46,567 bases of DNA from Choanephora cucurbitarum (lineage: Eukaryota > Mucoromycota > Mucoromycetes > Mucorales > Choanephoraceae). Below the pieces are notes generated by a model. The model did no database searches. It worked only from the letters and a program-made list of their open reading frames with translations, and had not been told where the DNA came from. The stretch covers positions 1 through 46,567 of the forward strand of contig JAIWNI010000154.1 of the NCBI GenBank assembly GCA_025331435.1, read 5' to 3'. Position numbers and translations under genes: made by a program. This document shows, piece after piece, positions 19,546 to 30,800 of this stretch (position 1 is its first letter; every line of letters begins with the position of its first letter).

Positions 19546-22500
19546 ATGCCTGGTTCATTCGATTGGAGTTCATATGCTAATAAGCTGAATACAGAGACAG
19601 TGGAAAAGAAGCAAAAGAAGGTGCATGCACCAGGCAGTGGACAGACGATCACCATAGAATCTGTACGGATCGACTTTCCTTTAAAGCCTTGTAAGTTTTT
19701 TTTTTCTGTCTGATCGCTTTGACATGTACTATGTTATTAATTGAATATAGACGCTGCTCAAATACAAATGATGAATAAGGCAAGTATTTTCTTTAATACA
19801 TTTGTAGTCAACAGTTGTTTATTTACAATGCAACAGATCATTCGTGCATTAAATAGAGGTGAAAATGCCTTATTGGAAAGCCCAACAGGTAGATGGGATC
19901 AGTAGACTATGGATCATTGGCTGATACAGTTTTTATATAGGTTCTGGTAAATCATTAGCACTTCTTTGCGCAGCATTAGGTATACCCAAAAAAAAAGTAG
20001 TTTGGAATCCGATTTTTATGTTAAAAAATTATTGCTGTAGCTTGGAGAGAAAATCAAAAAAAGAAGCAGGCAGCAGAATCACAGTCGAATCCAACAGAAA
20101 AGAGACCCATTGAGATGATAGAAGAGGGCGAGGAAGTGGTCAAGAAGATGAAGACGTCATTGACAACAATCAGCGTTGATCATGAGGATGATGAGGACGA
20201 TGATTTTCAGCAACCTCTACGTCAGACTGTGATCCAATCCAGGCAACAGGAATTGGTTGAGTCGGAAGCAGAATCGGATCCGGATCCAGATTCAGACGAC
20301 AATGAAGAAGATTACATCAAACTAGAAGCTGTAGAAAAGAAGCAAGAGGAATACAAAAAGATACCCAAGATATTTGTTGGCAGTAGAACGTAAGCTTTCT
20401 GAGCTTATAGAGTATGTCCTATGTATTTACAAACTTATTTTAGTCACAAGCAGATTAGTCAATTAGTACAGGAACTTAGAAACAACACATCCTATACTGC
20501 AAGTAAGTTATAAAGGGAGAAATACATTAGTTATAGGTTAACTGATGGTTGGATTGGGAAGGAACTACCATTCTAGGCAGTCGAGAACAATTCTGTAGTA
20601 AGTACATGAATCACACAGGATTTGCATATCACAATCTGATCGAATTGGGTTAGTTCATCCAAAAGTATCTAAATCGCCCACAAAGAACGATGATTGCACC
20701 CGTCTATTGGACGACAACATTTGTTCTTTCTTCCACAAGACACGCAAGTTAGTGGCTAGAGCAACCAATGAAGCCATTGAACCTATTTGGGATATTGAGG
20801 ATCTTGTCAGGTTAGGTCAAAATATGCGTGGTTGTCCTTATTTTGCTTCTCGAAAGATGTACGAATTCGCAGAAGTGATCTTCTGTCCCTACAACTATAT
20901 CATTGATCCAGTCATCAGAAAGGCATTAGACATTCAATTGAAGGATAATATCGTGATTCTAGATGAAGGTATGATAAGCCATGAAGAAAAAAGAAAATGA
21001 CACACACACTTATCTGTAGTCTATCAGCTCATAATATAGAGGATGCTTCAAGATCAGCAGGATCCTTTGAGATTGATGAGAACAGTGTTAATATTCTACT
21101 AAGAGAACTTGATCTAGTAGCTACTTATGGTGGAGAGAAGGAAGCACATAAAACAATTGGCATGGTATGATCACCTTAATCGAATTAACAACATTATCTC
21201 ACTATCTAGTTTAGGTCCTGAGCAATATCAAAGATTTCTTTACAGATGATACAACACAATATACAGTGAGAGAATATGAAAAGCAGTCAGGACAGTAAGT
21301 AGGGAGATTTTATTATATCATGATTGAACCACCATTGATTCTCTCTCTTTACTATAGCTGGACAGGTACAGAAATGATGCAGAAACTAAATAACATCAAC
21401 ATATCTGCCATCACATTTGAAGAAAGATTACTGCCTGCCTATAAAGCAATTGTCTCTCATGCCGACTTTATACGAAAAGAAAAAGAAGGCAAAACAAAGT
21501 CTTCAGTGGCAAAAGATGAAGAAACAGGCGAGTCGAGACCCGTTCGACTACAATGTCTTAGTCATGGTTCACTTCATATCGTTCAGGGTCTCTTTACTGT
21601 ACTGGGACTATTATGTGATTCAAAACACCGTTATGCAGATGACTATGAGCTTGTCTTGACCAAAACATTAGAAAGACCAAAGCCTCCAAAACGACGTAGA
21701 AGAAGAAGACAACGTCAAGGAAGCGATGATGAAGAAGAAGAGGAAGGGGCAATCAGGACAGGTCCGCAATGGGTGCATCGAATGGCCTTCTGGTGTCTAA
21801 ATCCAGGTATCATCTTTAACAGGATGAGTCAGGATACGCATTCTGTCATCTTGACATCAGGCACTCTGTCTCCTCTGAGTACATTTGCCTCTGAACTAGA
21901 CACTGAATTTACAGGCCAACTCGAGGCCAACCATGTCATTCAACCCTCTCAAGTCTGGGTAGGCAGTATCCCTCAGGGACCTAACTATGTTCCGCTAAAG
22001 GGCGTCTATAGCAACCTGGAATCCTTTCCTTATCAAGATGAAGTCGGCGAGACATTAGCTCAGATTGTAGAAACCGTACCCTACGGCGTCTTGTGCTTTT
22101 TGCCTTCCTACAAAGCACTGGATCTACTGATGGAGCGGTGGCAGTTGACAGGTATCTTAGACAAGATCAAACAGACCAAAGCTGTCTTTTCTGAACCCAA
22201 GGGCAGTGATAAAAAAGAGTTTGAGTCAACACTCAACACATTTTATCATCAGATCGACCAAGCTCAAGGTGCTCTCTTGTTTGCTGTCTTTCGAGGCAAA
22301 GTGAGTGAAGGGATTGATTTTAGTGATAATTATTGTCGTGCTGTTGTCACTTTAGGTATTCCTTATCCTGGTGTCAAGGATCTGGAGGTCAAGTTGAAAC
22401 GCGATTATAATAATCGAAGAAGAGCATTTCGCAAAGATCTCTTGTCAGGTCAAGAATGGTATACAGCCCAAGCCTATCGTGCTATCAATCAGGCTCTGGG

Positions 22501-23422
22501 TCGATGTATTCGACATCGTAATGATTGGGGTGCTATCATCCTGTTAGAGGAACGCTTTTGTCAACGTGAGGTAGTAAATGGTCTTTCGAAGTGGGTCAAA
22601 GGTCGATTTAAGGTGCATCCAAACTATACGGCTGCCATGATGGATTTGAAGCAATTTATTACAGATCAGATACGACTGGAAGAAGACAAGCAAGCCCTAT
22701 TAGCTCCACCAAAGACAATCGAGCCAGGGACAAGCCCAACAGATGAACAAGATCAAACTACGACAAAGGAAGAAGATTCAACAAATGAAGAGCAAGATAC
22801 AACCAGTGAAGAAGAAGTGAAGCCAGTAACTTATGTCCTAGACCCACCCTTGACAACTCACGAAGATGCATCTGTTGAAGAAAAGAAAGAAAGCTCTCAT
22901 ATGGACATTGATGTCACTCCTCTTTATATTCCTGATTCACCTACCACAAGCTCACTGTCTGTAGATCTCACAATCCACTGTAAATATTGTCATAGCCAAC
23001 TGATCAAGGGACCTAGTGCTCGACTTGAGAATGCACCAGATACACAACTACAATGCCTTCAAGACAAATATGACCAACCTAAAGTGATGCAATTGATCCA
23101 TCCAAACGACTGGACATTTGACTCAAATCAGTTGCTAGGAGGTCCCTTAGAAGTTGATAAGTTGCCTATTTGTGCTCCTGTTCTCTACAACCGTCGAGAC
23201 GGCGTCTGTTACCGTCTGTTGGCTTGTGTCTGTAATCAAATCAAACCAATTGGGATGGTCATCTGTATAGCCACTCTACCTCAAAACAATCGACATGTAG
23301 GATCCGTCTATCTTTGGGAGAATAAGGTGATAGTCAAGAGGCCCTTACCGCCACTACCATCACCTTCCTTTATCTCATCGCAGCAACCATCCTATATGAC
23401 AGATATGTTTTATAATTTATAG
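19546..23422 (+). CDS. FANCJ: FANCJ/BRIP1-type Fe-S DNA helicase with C-terminal extension
   Basis: Eleven exons, 1101 residues: 19546-19690, 19751-19779, 19837-19888, 19941-19979, 20041-20389, 20444-20502, 20562-20597, 20654-20968, 21028-21164, 21215-21294, 21358-23422. It is an XPD-family 5'-3' helicase. Seen: Walker A ESPTGSGKS (about 72-80), an acidic insert, SRTHKQISQL, four cluster cysteines (QFCIHP, NDDC, NIC, RGCPYF), VILDEAHN (about 337-344), VILTSGTLSP, QVWVG, GKVSEGIDFSD, and motif VI QALGRCIRHRNDWG (about 792). LEANHVI and WCLNP favour FANCJ over CHL1, RTEL1 or XPD. Intron 2 uses a GC donor (AAG then GCAAGT). After the helicase an acidic Thr-rich linker leads to about 150 residues with a CKYC and further cysteines. 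The seventh exon is the least certain. Role: interstrand crosslink repair and G-quadruplex unwinding. Confidence 0.92.
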
Positions 23423-24667
23423 AATTTTTCATTTTCGTTTCAATAATAAAAAGCTTTCCCCAAGAGAATCCGTTCCATCAGCGTTAATACGTAATAAAAC
23501 ATATTGGCCAAGATGGGATTTTGCTTCTATCCGAAGAAGGAAACAAAAACTGGGACCAAGATGGAGGTATAAGTAATCTTGTATCTGAATGACTCAAGCT
23601 TTGTCAACGAAAAAGCTCATAAAGAAGCTCGCTGGAATAACTACCATAAAGATAGCTAAACCTGACAAAGGATCTAAGGCAGATACGAAAGTTAAAGAAA
23701 AAAAAATTTTATGGAATTTTTGAGGCCTATTTATGGTTAAAAAAAGCATAGTCACATGGACTGTCATAAAGGCAGATGTATTTTGGATTTACAAAAGGCT
23801 TGAACCTGCAGATTTATGACTGCTACTTTCAAGCTTAAATTGATTTAAGCCTGAGAAATGTTTTTCCGAGAGATTCATCCAATGAGATTATGAACAATCA
23901 AGAATATAACAAGAAATACAGATCATTAACTATTTACTTTTATCTTTCTTAAACAACAACCTGAAGAAACACTGTAGATGCCTATTCATATGATGTAACT
24001 AAAGATCTCCCTAACTCATTTCATTAAATCTCCAACTTAACCATGCTGCAACCTATTCTCAAAGCCGATTGGACCTATTATTTATCAAGTCTTCAACGCT
24101 TCTCTGTATTTCAATGATCTATGTCCTATCGCTCTTTATCTTCTCAATTACAAATGCCACTAAGCTGTATAGTGAAAGCTTGAGGCTCTTATTAAGAAGA
24201 AGTTCAGAACGCAACTGCAGTATAGCGTAGGTTTAATTACCAATGAATTTCTGTTGCATCAATGAACCTACAACGAAAAGGCAGTTTAACGGTATTCAAG
24301 CTCGAAGCCGTGTTTGGAATTTCAGCCAAATTTCAAGGCTAAATTCTTAAATTCAGTGAATCACCTTTTATTAAGTGTCTTTTTTCTTATGTATAAAGAG
24401 GTAGGAGAATATAATGATAGGATAAAAAAAATGTTGTATTTACAAATGGGTCAAAAACGATAAATATATATTTCACAATGAGCTCTTCACGAACTCTTAC
24501 CGATCGAGACTTTTTTCCCTTCAAATCTTTTTTTTTCTTTCAGTTCACCAGTAACTTGGACTTGGATTCAGAGAGTATCTAAACATATATTACATTTTCT
24601 TTTTTATCTAATCTGGCTTACAGTATGAAAAGGGTATTTGACTGGATCTAATTTAAATAGGCTTGCT
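23423..24667. other. 1.2-kb gene-free interval
   Basis: Intergenic between two convergent genes (FANCJ + and the DAM1-like gene -). No frame with recognisable content. AT-rich with short homopolymers. Confidence 0.5.
23445..23450 (+). terminator. Candidate polyadenylation signal of the FANCJ gene
   Basis: AATAAA in AATAATAAAAAG about 25 nt past the TAG stop. Confidence 0.5.
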
Positions 24668-25720
24668 TTAGACTATCAATATAGATACATAAGTAACAAG
24701 AAAGTAAAAATTACGTTGATAGATTATTACTTCTTCTTCAATACGATGCACTACTTTAGCATGTATCAATGCATTCACACAATCCGTTACTTTATGTTGA
24801 GGTACACGAGTGACAGCAGCTATATCTCGAAATGATCTATTGTTCAAAAGAAGATATTGAGAAATAGGATAGGCCAAGCTTCTTGTATACTTACAGCCCT
24901 GAAGGATGAACTCTTAACGCTTTTAGTACAGCTTCCATATTGGCTCTTGGATCCTATATATAGAGATTAATTGAGCGGATAGGTTGATAAAAACAATTCA
25001 AAACTTACTGCACTTTCTCGAAATTTTAAAGGCAAACTATCGATAGTTCTCTTGACGTTGATCTATACAACCTGTTTATTATACACACTCAGGCAATATC
25101 TCCAAAGCTCTCTTACTTTGGCCATATGTTTTGGACGAGATGTAGTTTCGACTGGAACAGGCTCTGGTTTTCTCTTTTTCACTGTTCGTATTGTACGATG
25201 ATCCATTGATTTCCGTTTTCTGTTCTGAGGAGGTATTGTACTGATAGGGCGAATTGGGGTGATACTTTTAGCTGGACTGTTTGCAACAGTATGGGGTGCT
25301 GTCGTATTAGCAATTTGGCTTTCTTTCAACACAGCAACAGCTTTTGTAGCCTCTGTTTTGATCCATTAGTGTTCTAGTTTTTTTTTAAGGAAAATTCATT
25401 TTACTACCTATCGATGCCAATTGCTTTTTACGTTCTTTAAATAATTCAATATCCCTATCAGAAGGACCCTAAAATAATCCAAGGCATAAGTTGATGTAAA
25501 GGAATCTGAAGAAACTCATTGCTCTTACTCTCTTCCAATCGATGGTCGTATCGTTGATGGCCATGCCGAGAAGAAAGGAACCAAATGACCGGTTAAAGGC
25601 ATCCAGTGAGTCATTTACGCGGCTGAGGTTTTCTAAGTTATGTGTCATACGTTGAAAGCCATGGCTGATGCTTTTGATAGACGAGCTCAGCTGAGCTATG
25701 GTTGAGTTTTCAGTCGACAT
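24668..25720 (-). CDS. DAM1: DASH/Dam1-complex subunit Dam1-like protein with C-terminal winged-helix-like domain
   Basis: Exons in order 25720-25529, 25468-25408, 25352-25117, 25062-25009, 24953-24895 and 24836-24715, then the end of the frame at 24668. A further 42-nt GT-AG intron (24714-24673) is optional because it keeps frame to the same TAA: 242 residues if spliced, 256 if not. Residues about 8-64 match the Dam1 family: serial short helices, then LSRVNDSLDAFNRSFGSFLLG, like the Dam1 INxxLxxFNxSFxSFLYGLxxN block, and an IDW where Dam1 has VDFP. The middle is Pro/Lys/Arg-rich (RKRKS, VKKRKPEP). The C-terminal 75 residues look like a winged helix: MEAVLKALRVHPSGLSFRDI, AAVTRVPQHKVTDCVNALIH, AKVVHRIEEE. 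Expected at the kinetochore-microtubule interface; the C-terminal domain is unusual. The family call is moderate. Confidence 0.62.
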
Positions 25721-26175
25721 AGCATAGAAAGAAAAATACAAGAAAAAATAAAAAAGGGGGGAATAAATTTATGATCCGATACAAGAATTTACGTGACTTA
25801 AATTGATGAAGGTCAAGTTCTTCTTTATTAAGTAGCCATGTCCTCTAAGTAGAGTTTGTACTGATGCTTTGTTCTTCATGTGCATGAAAAAGAAAAAAGG
25901 AGGGAAAAAGAGAAGAGAAAAGATCAAAACAGAAGAAGGCTCCGAGAAAAAGAAAAGTTTCTATCTCACCTTTATATAAACAAGTGTATGTGTGGGTATG
26001 ATTGCATAGCCAGTATGAAGTAAAGCTTACACATTCGAGTGTAAAACCAACTTCTTTTGAAAAATTTACCATGCTCTCATACGCTCAGTCCTTTCCTCTC
26101 TCGCTCACTCCTCGCTCTCTCTTTCTTTCCAGTTCTTTTTCTTTCTCTCGCCCTCATTGTTTTTTCCAAATCAAT
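25721..26175. other. Gene-free interval with pyrimidine-rich tract
   Basis: It lies between the UPF3 stop and the DAM1-like start. It contains a CT-rich stretch (about 26090-26160) whose open frames are low-complexity artefacts. Confidence 0.5.
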
Positions 26176-27474
26176 CTATTTGGTACTACTAGCAGAAGAA
26201 GAAGAAGGAGTGGCAGAAGCTTGACGGTTGAGGATTTTCACAACTTGAGGTGGTTTGTTGGTCTTGTCAGGATTGTTCTGTCTTCTGCTGTTGGGTCTCT
26301 TGGGTTTGGATGGGTCAGAATTGGTTTCTTGAGAGGGCTTGTTTCGAGGCTTATTTGCTTTGGGCTCTTTGGGTGGTCTTGGCTTTGCCTGACCATCCTC
26401 TGAATTGGTCTTCTCGGTCGATTCTTTCTTTTTGCTTCGATCGCGTCTCTTTTTCTTTTCAGTCTTTTCTCCTGTTTCTGCTGTATTAGCTAAGGGAGAA
26501 GAAGGTTGTTCCGTGTTCTTCTTGGCTTGTTTTTCAGCTTTCCTTCTGGCGCTCTTCTTGGCTGCTGCTTTTGCTTTGGCTGCTGCCTGTGCTGCCTTTT
26601 GAGCACGTAAATGCTCAAGCAAAGGTGTTGTCTTGGGCTTATTGGCCTGTTCAGCAGCTAGTGTCTTGGCTATAACAAAAGAAGGCAGGAGTGAACAAAT
26701 AGAAAAAGGGAAAGAAGAGTAGTTGATTTACCTGTCACCATAGCAATTCTATTCTCCAGGCGTTCAATTTGAGAAAGACCATCCATAGGCTCACTCTGTT
26801 CTTGCTGAGATGCATTTTCTTCTGCTTTTAATGATTCCAAAAAGTCAAGGTAATCTTGGTCTTGATCAATGGTACCTTGACGTACATCCACTGTCTTGTG
26901 CTCCTTGGGTACTTTCTGATAGGGTGCAAATTCAACTACAGCCCTGTATTCATTACCTAAACCCAAGAAAACCATAAGTCTATGTTTGGTTGGATATCTC
27001 TACAAAATATCCCTATTACCTCGACTATCTACAAATAAGTGACCGTCAAATCCTTGGTGAAAGAGAATGACATGTTCCATCGTTTTGAATTGAAAATAAG
27101 CACGCGAAAAAACGCTTTCTTTTGCTTTGCTAAACAAATAACCAATGAGATATGACAGAAAAGATAAATAGGAAAACTTACCTTTTGCTTAGTTTTCCTG
27201 GTACGTAAAGCGAATAGGTGACAATATCCTCAGCTGTCCAAGGCTTTACTGAGTTCATAAAGATATCTTGAGGAAGGTTAGGTGGAAGTCTTCTGACAAC
27301 AACTTTTGTCTTGGGTGCAGGTTTGCGTGTTCGTCTCTTGGACTTCTTCTTTGTCTTCTTTTTCTTTTCTGCTTTTGGTTTAGTTGAAGAGGCTGTAGTG
27401 ACCTCGGAAGTCATTTTTTGAGATGTTTTGGAAGAATCTGCTTCCGTAGATGGCATTTCTGCTGCAGTAGACAT
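26176..27474 (-). CDS. UPF3: Nonsense-mediated decay factor UPF3
   Basis: Predicted 373 residues. Exons in order 27474-27182, 27129-27020, 26956-26732 and 26669-26176; phases agree. A Ser/Thr/Lys-rich N-terminus precedes the Smg4/UPF3 RNP-type domain: KVVVRRLPPNLPQDIF, FSRAYFQFKTMEHVILFHQGFDGHLF, DSRGNEYRAVVEFAPYQKVP, GTIDQDQDYLDFLESL. The C-terminal half is Ala/Lys/Arg-rich, then Pro/Asn/Lys-rich, ending in a Ser-rich tail. UPF3 bridges UPF2 and the exon-junction complex and stimulates UPF1 during mRNA surveillance. Upstream, only 40 bp of native sequence remain before a retrotransposon LTR in the same orientation, so transcription probably starts in or reads through the LTR. Confidence 0.9.
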
Positions 27475-27514
27475 GGTTTAACTTGTAAGAAAAAGAAAGA
27501 AAAAATAGATGTAG

Positions 27515-27844
27515 TGAAATATTGGGATTTGTTTCGGATTGGATTTGGAGATAGAATTTAACTAGTCTGTAATATATTTAAGATAATATATATAGTAAAA
27601 AAGCTTTATTGGATAAGTATATGATATGATATTGATATTGTAAAAAAAAATGGCTTACTTTTTCTAATTCTCGAGTTATGTTTGAGACAAAATCCGAAGA
27701 AAGAACAAAGTAATAAAATAAAGGATAAATATATAAAGGATTGTACTATAGGTGTAACAGATACACAAGAAGACAGAGAAGTAACCAGAAAAGAAAAGGG
27801 CAAATCGATGATTCCCTAAATACACACCATTTTACCACCTTTCA
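27515..27844 (-). repeat. 3' LTR of the Ty3-type element
   Basis: 330 bp, matching 32642-32971 base for base as read. On the element sense strand, a TATA-like stretch (27725-27736) is followed about 60 bp later by TTAGAAAAA (27667-27659), the candidate transcript start implied by the primer-site match. This LTR points directly at UPF3, whose ATG is 40 bp beyond its end. Confidence 0.95.
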
Positions 27845-27858
27845 GTCATCCCCCTCTT
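27845..27858 (-). other. Polypurine tract
   Basis: Element-sense AAGAGGGGGATGAC directly abuts the 3' LTR and overlaps the last bases of the Gag-Pol stop region. It is a typical plus-strand primer site. Confidence 0.75.
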
Positions 27859-30800
27859 AAGCCTTGAATATATTTAATGCTTGATTCTTTCTTGCATTAA
27901 ATTTCTTCAAATGGTTGCCATTGACTGCTCTCTTAATCTTTTGACCTTGATGATTCATCAAGATATATGTATTGTTGTGAAATTTGCCTAGGATTACATA
28001 TACGTGGTCTTGGTAGTTTGCATCCAGCTTATTCTTCTTGATTGCTTTGGTCCTAATAACTTGATCACCAATTTCTAATTTGGTCTTCGCTGCTTCTTTC
28101 CTTTCTTGACGAGCAAAATACGCTTCTTCATCACCCAGTCTCTTGTCCAACAATAAGTACAGTCTTTCTATACCTAGTTTTCTACCAAGTGTTTGCAATG
28201 GATCGTTATCTGTTGACCTAGGCGGTACTCCATATAGGGCTTCGAAGGGTGATATACCAAATGTCTTGTGAACTTTCGTTCGATAGGCGTACAATATGAC
28301 CGGCAGGTATGTGTCCCAATTCTTAGGATTATTTTCCACCATTTTCCTGATACCTCGGACCAAGACCCCGTTCAAATGTTCTACTTTTCCGTTTGTTTGT
28401 GGATGATATGGTGCTGCGAACTGGTGAGTTGTGTTGACGAACTGGACGAATTTTTCTACTTCTTCGCTTGTAAAGTGGGTGCCGTTATCGGATAATAACT
28501 TTGCACTGGGACCAAAGTTACAGAAGATGTCTTCGTACAAGAACTTCACCGTAGTATCAGAATCGGCTCTTCTTACTGCCTTGGCGATAGGCCAACCGGT
28601 ATAGTATTCCACTGCGGTAATGATATACTTGTTTTTTCTGTCACTGGTGGGAAATGGCCCCACATAATCTATGGCAAACCTTTCAAATAGGTTCTTAATT
28701 GGAACGATCCCTTTTGATTCTAATTTGTTGGGCAAATAAGAATGAATTTGACATTCTTCGCAAGTCTTGACGTATTCTTTTACTGTCTGGTAAGCTTCCG
28801 GCCACCAATATTGGCTGTACAGACGTTGCCAGGTTGCTTCCTGACCAAAATGGCCATGTCCATCGTGCACTTCTTTCAATATCTTCTCCCTTTCTTCATA
28901 GGTGGGCACCTTCACGTATCTATCACCAACTTTGCGTAACAACGACTTTTCTTTTCCTAATCTAAACCTGGAGAGATTTCGATGTTTCTTGTCACCAGTA
29001 TTTTCTCCATTTGCTTCTTTTTGTAATGCCTCATGTATTTGTGCTAAGTGAGTCTCATATCTTTCTTCTACTCTTTCAATCAACCAAGAATTGTATAGAT
29101 GGTAGTCGGGTGATTCTTCATCTCCTTCTTCTAGTTTCATAGGCGGGTAACGTGACATAACGTCAGCAGCGATGTTCCTCTTCCCAGGCAAGTGCTGTAC
29201 TTGGTATTTGAATTCTTGTACTGCTACTATCCATCGTTGCAGACGGCTACCCGGATTTGATTTTGTAAACAAATATTTTACTGCGGTGCTGTCTGTAAGG
29301 ATAACCAGCTCTTTATCCAACACATATCTTCTCAACCTGGACAACGCAAACACCAATGATAGACACTCCTTTTCAACCGTAGGGTAATTGGATTCTGTAG
29401 GGGTCAACTTTCGTGAGAGGAAACAGACGGGTCTGTCTTCCATTATTTCTTGATCCCATTGCACCAGCACGGCTCCTATACCTAGATCACTAGCATCACA
29501 ATATAACTTGTATTGTGCCTTAGGATTTGGATACTTCAATTGTGTTGCATTACCAATAGCATTCTTAACTTCTTCAAAGGCTTCCTGGTGTTTTCGTTCC
29601 CATACAAACTTTGCGGCTTTCTTTAGAAGATCGTTCAAGGGACTAATTATATCGCTGAAACAATTGATATGGCGTCGATAAAAACCTGCTAAGGCGGAGA
29701 AGGCTCTAATGTCTGTTTTGTTTCTGGGCACAGGGAAGGCTATGACTTTATCTATATTTGCTTGACACGGCGCGATTCCTTGACTGGATATAGAGAACCC
29801 AAGGACTTCGACCTCCTTGTTTGCAAATTGAGCTTTGGATGGTTTTACTGTCATATTCACTTCTGCTAATCTTTTTAACACCATAGCAATATGCTGTAAA
29901 TGTTCGTCAAATGTCTTCGAGTATATAGTTATATCATCGATATACGTCGTAACGAATTGATCAATAAAGTCTTGCATCGCCAGATAAATGGCCCTAGAGA
30001 AGCAAGCAGGTCCATTCACAATCCCAAAAGGCATGACTTTGTAAGAATAACAACCCCACGGTGTAGTCATAGTCAGTTTGTGTATGCTGTCATCTTCAAC
30101 TTGGATTTGGTTGAACCCTTTCAGAAGGTCTATTGTTGTGAAATATTTTGCACCTGCATATGACTCCATTAGGTGCGTTATAGATGGCAGAGGCCATGGA
30201 TCCCTTTTCGTGATCGCATTCAATTCTTGGAACTGTACTACGAGTCTCCTTTCTTTCGTGTTCTTTTTTCCAACATACATGACAGGGAAAGCCCATCCGA
30301 AAGAATTTTTGCCTTCCTTGTTTGGGAGATGCATTGTAGGGACAATTTGACCGGTCTTCAACATTTTGTCAAGTTCCATTTTCAAGTCTTCTAGCTCGGA
30401 GTGCGACATGTATTTATTCGGTTTCTTGAGTATTGGTTGGTGGTCTCCTGTTTCGATGTGCAATTTTACTAGATGGGTTTGTTTAAGATCATTATAATCT
30501 ATTCCAAATACCACTAGGTAGTCCTTGAGTATGTTCAATAATTGATGCTTCTGATTCTCGTCCAATTCAATACATTCTCCTATTTTTGTCTCCAATACTT
30601 GTGTTTTCACTTCATCTGATGTGGGTTCAGTTGGATCCAATGGAACAATTGCCTGGTCATTATATCTTTCATTAGCCATAGTGTAGTATGTTTCACCCTC
30701 ATCTTTACAAGGAATAACAAGGTAACTTTCGTAATAGGAGTCATATGTATCGTCCTCATTAGATCCGTCTTCATCCGAAGTGTAGTCTTTTTCACTCTCA

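Noticed and set aside
25845..26489. Frames of 65-133 codons opposite or beside UPF3
   Set aside because: Low-complexity Ser/Phe-rich translations of CT-rich DNA and of the UPF3 antisense strand.
27606..27803. 65-codon open frame in the 3' LTR, repeated exactly at 32733-32930 in the 5' LTR
   Set aside because: Its duplication only reflects the identical LTRs. Composition is that of U3/R sequence and no domain is visible, so it is not reported as a gene.
27857..28150. Chromodomain at the integrase C-terminus
   Set aside because: The tail resembles a GPY/F-like module, and I cannot see the aromatic cage pattern of a chromodomain.
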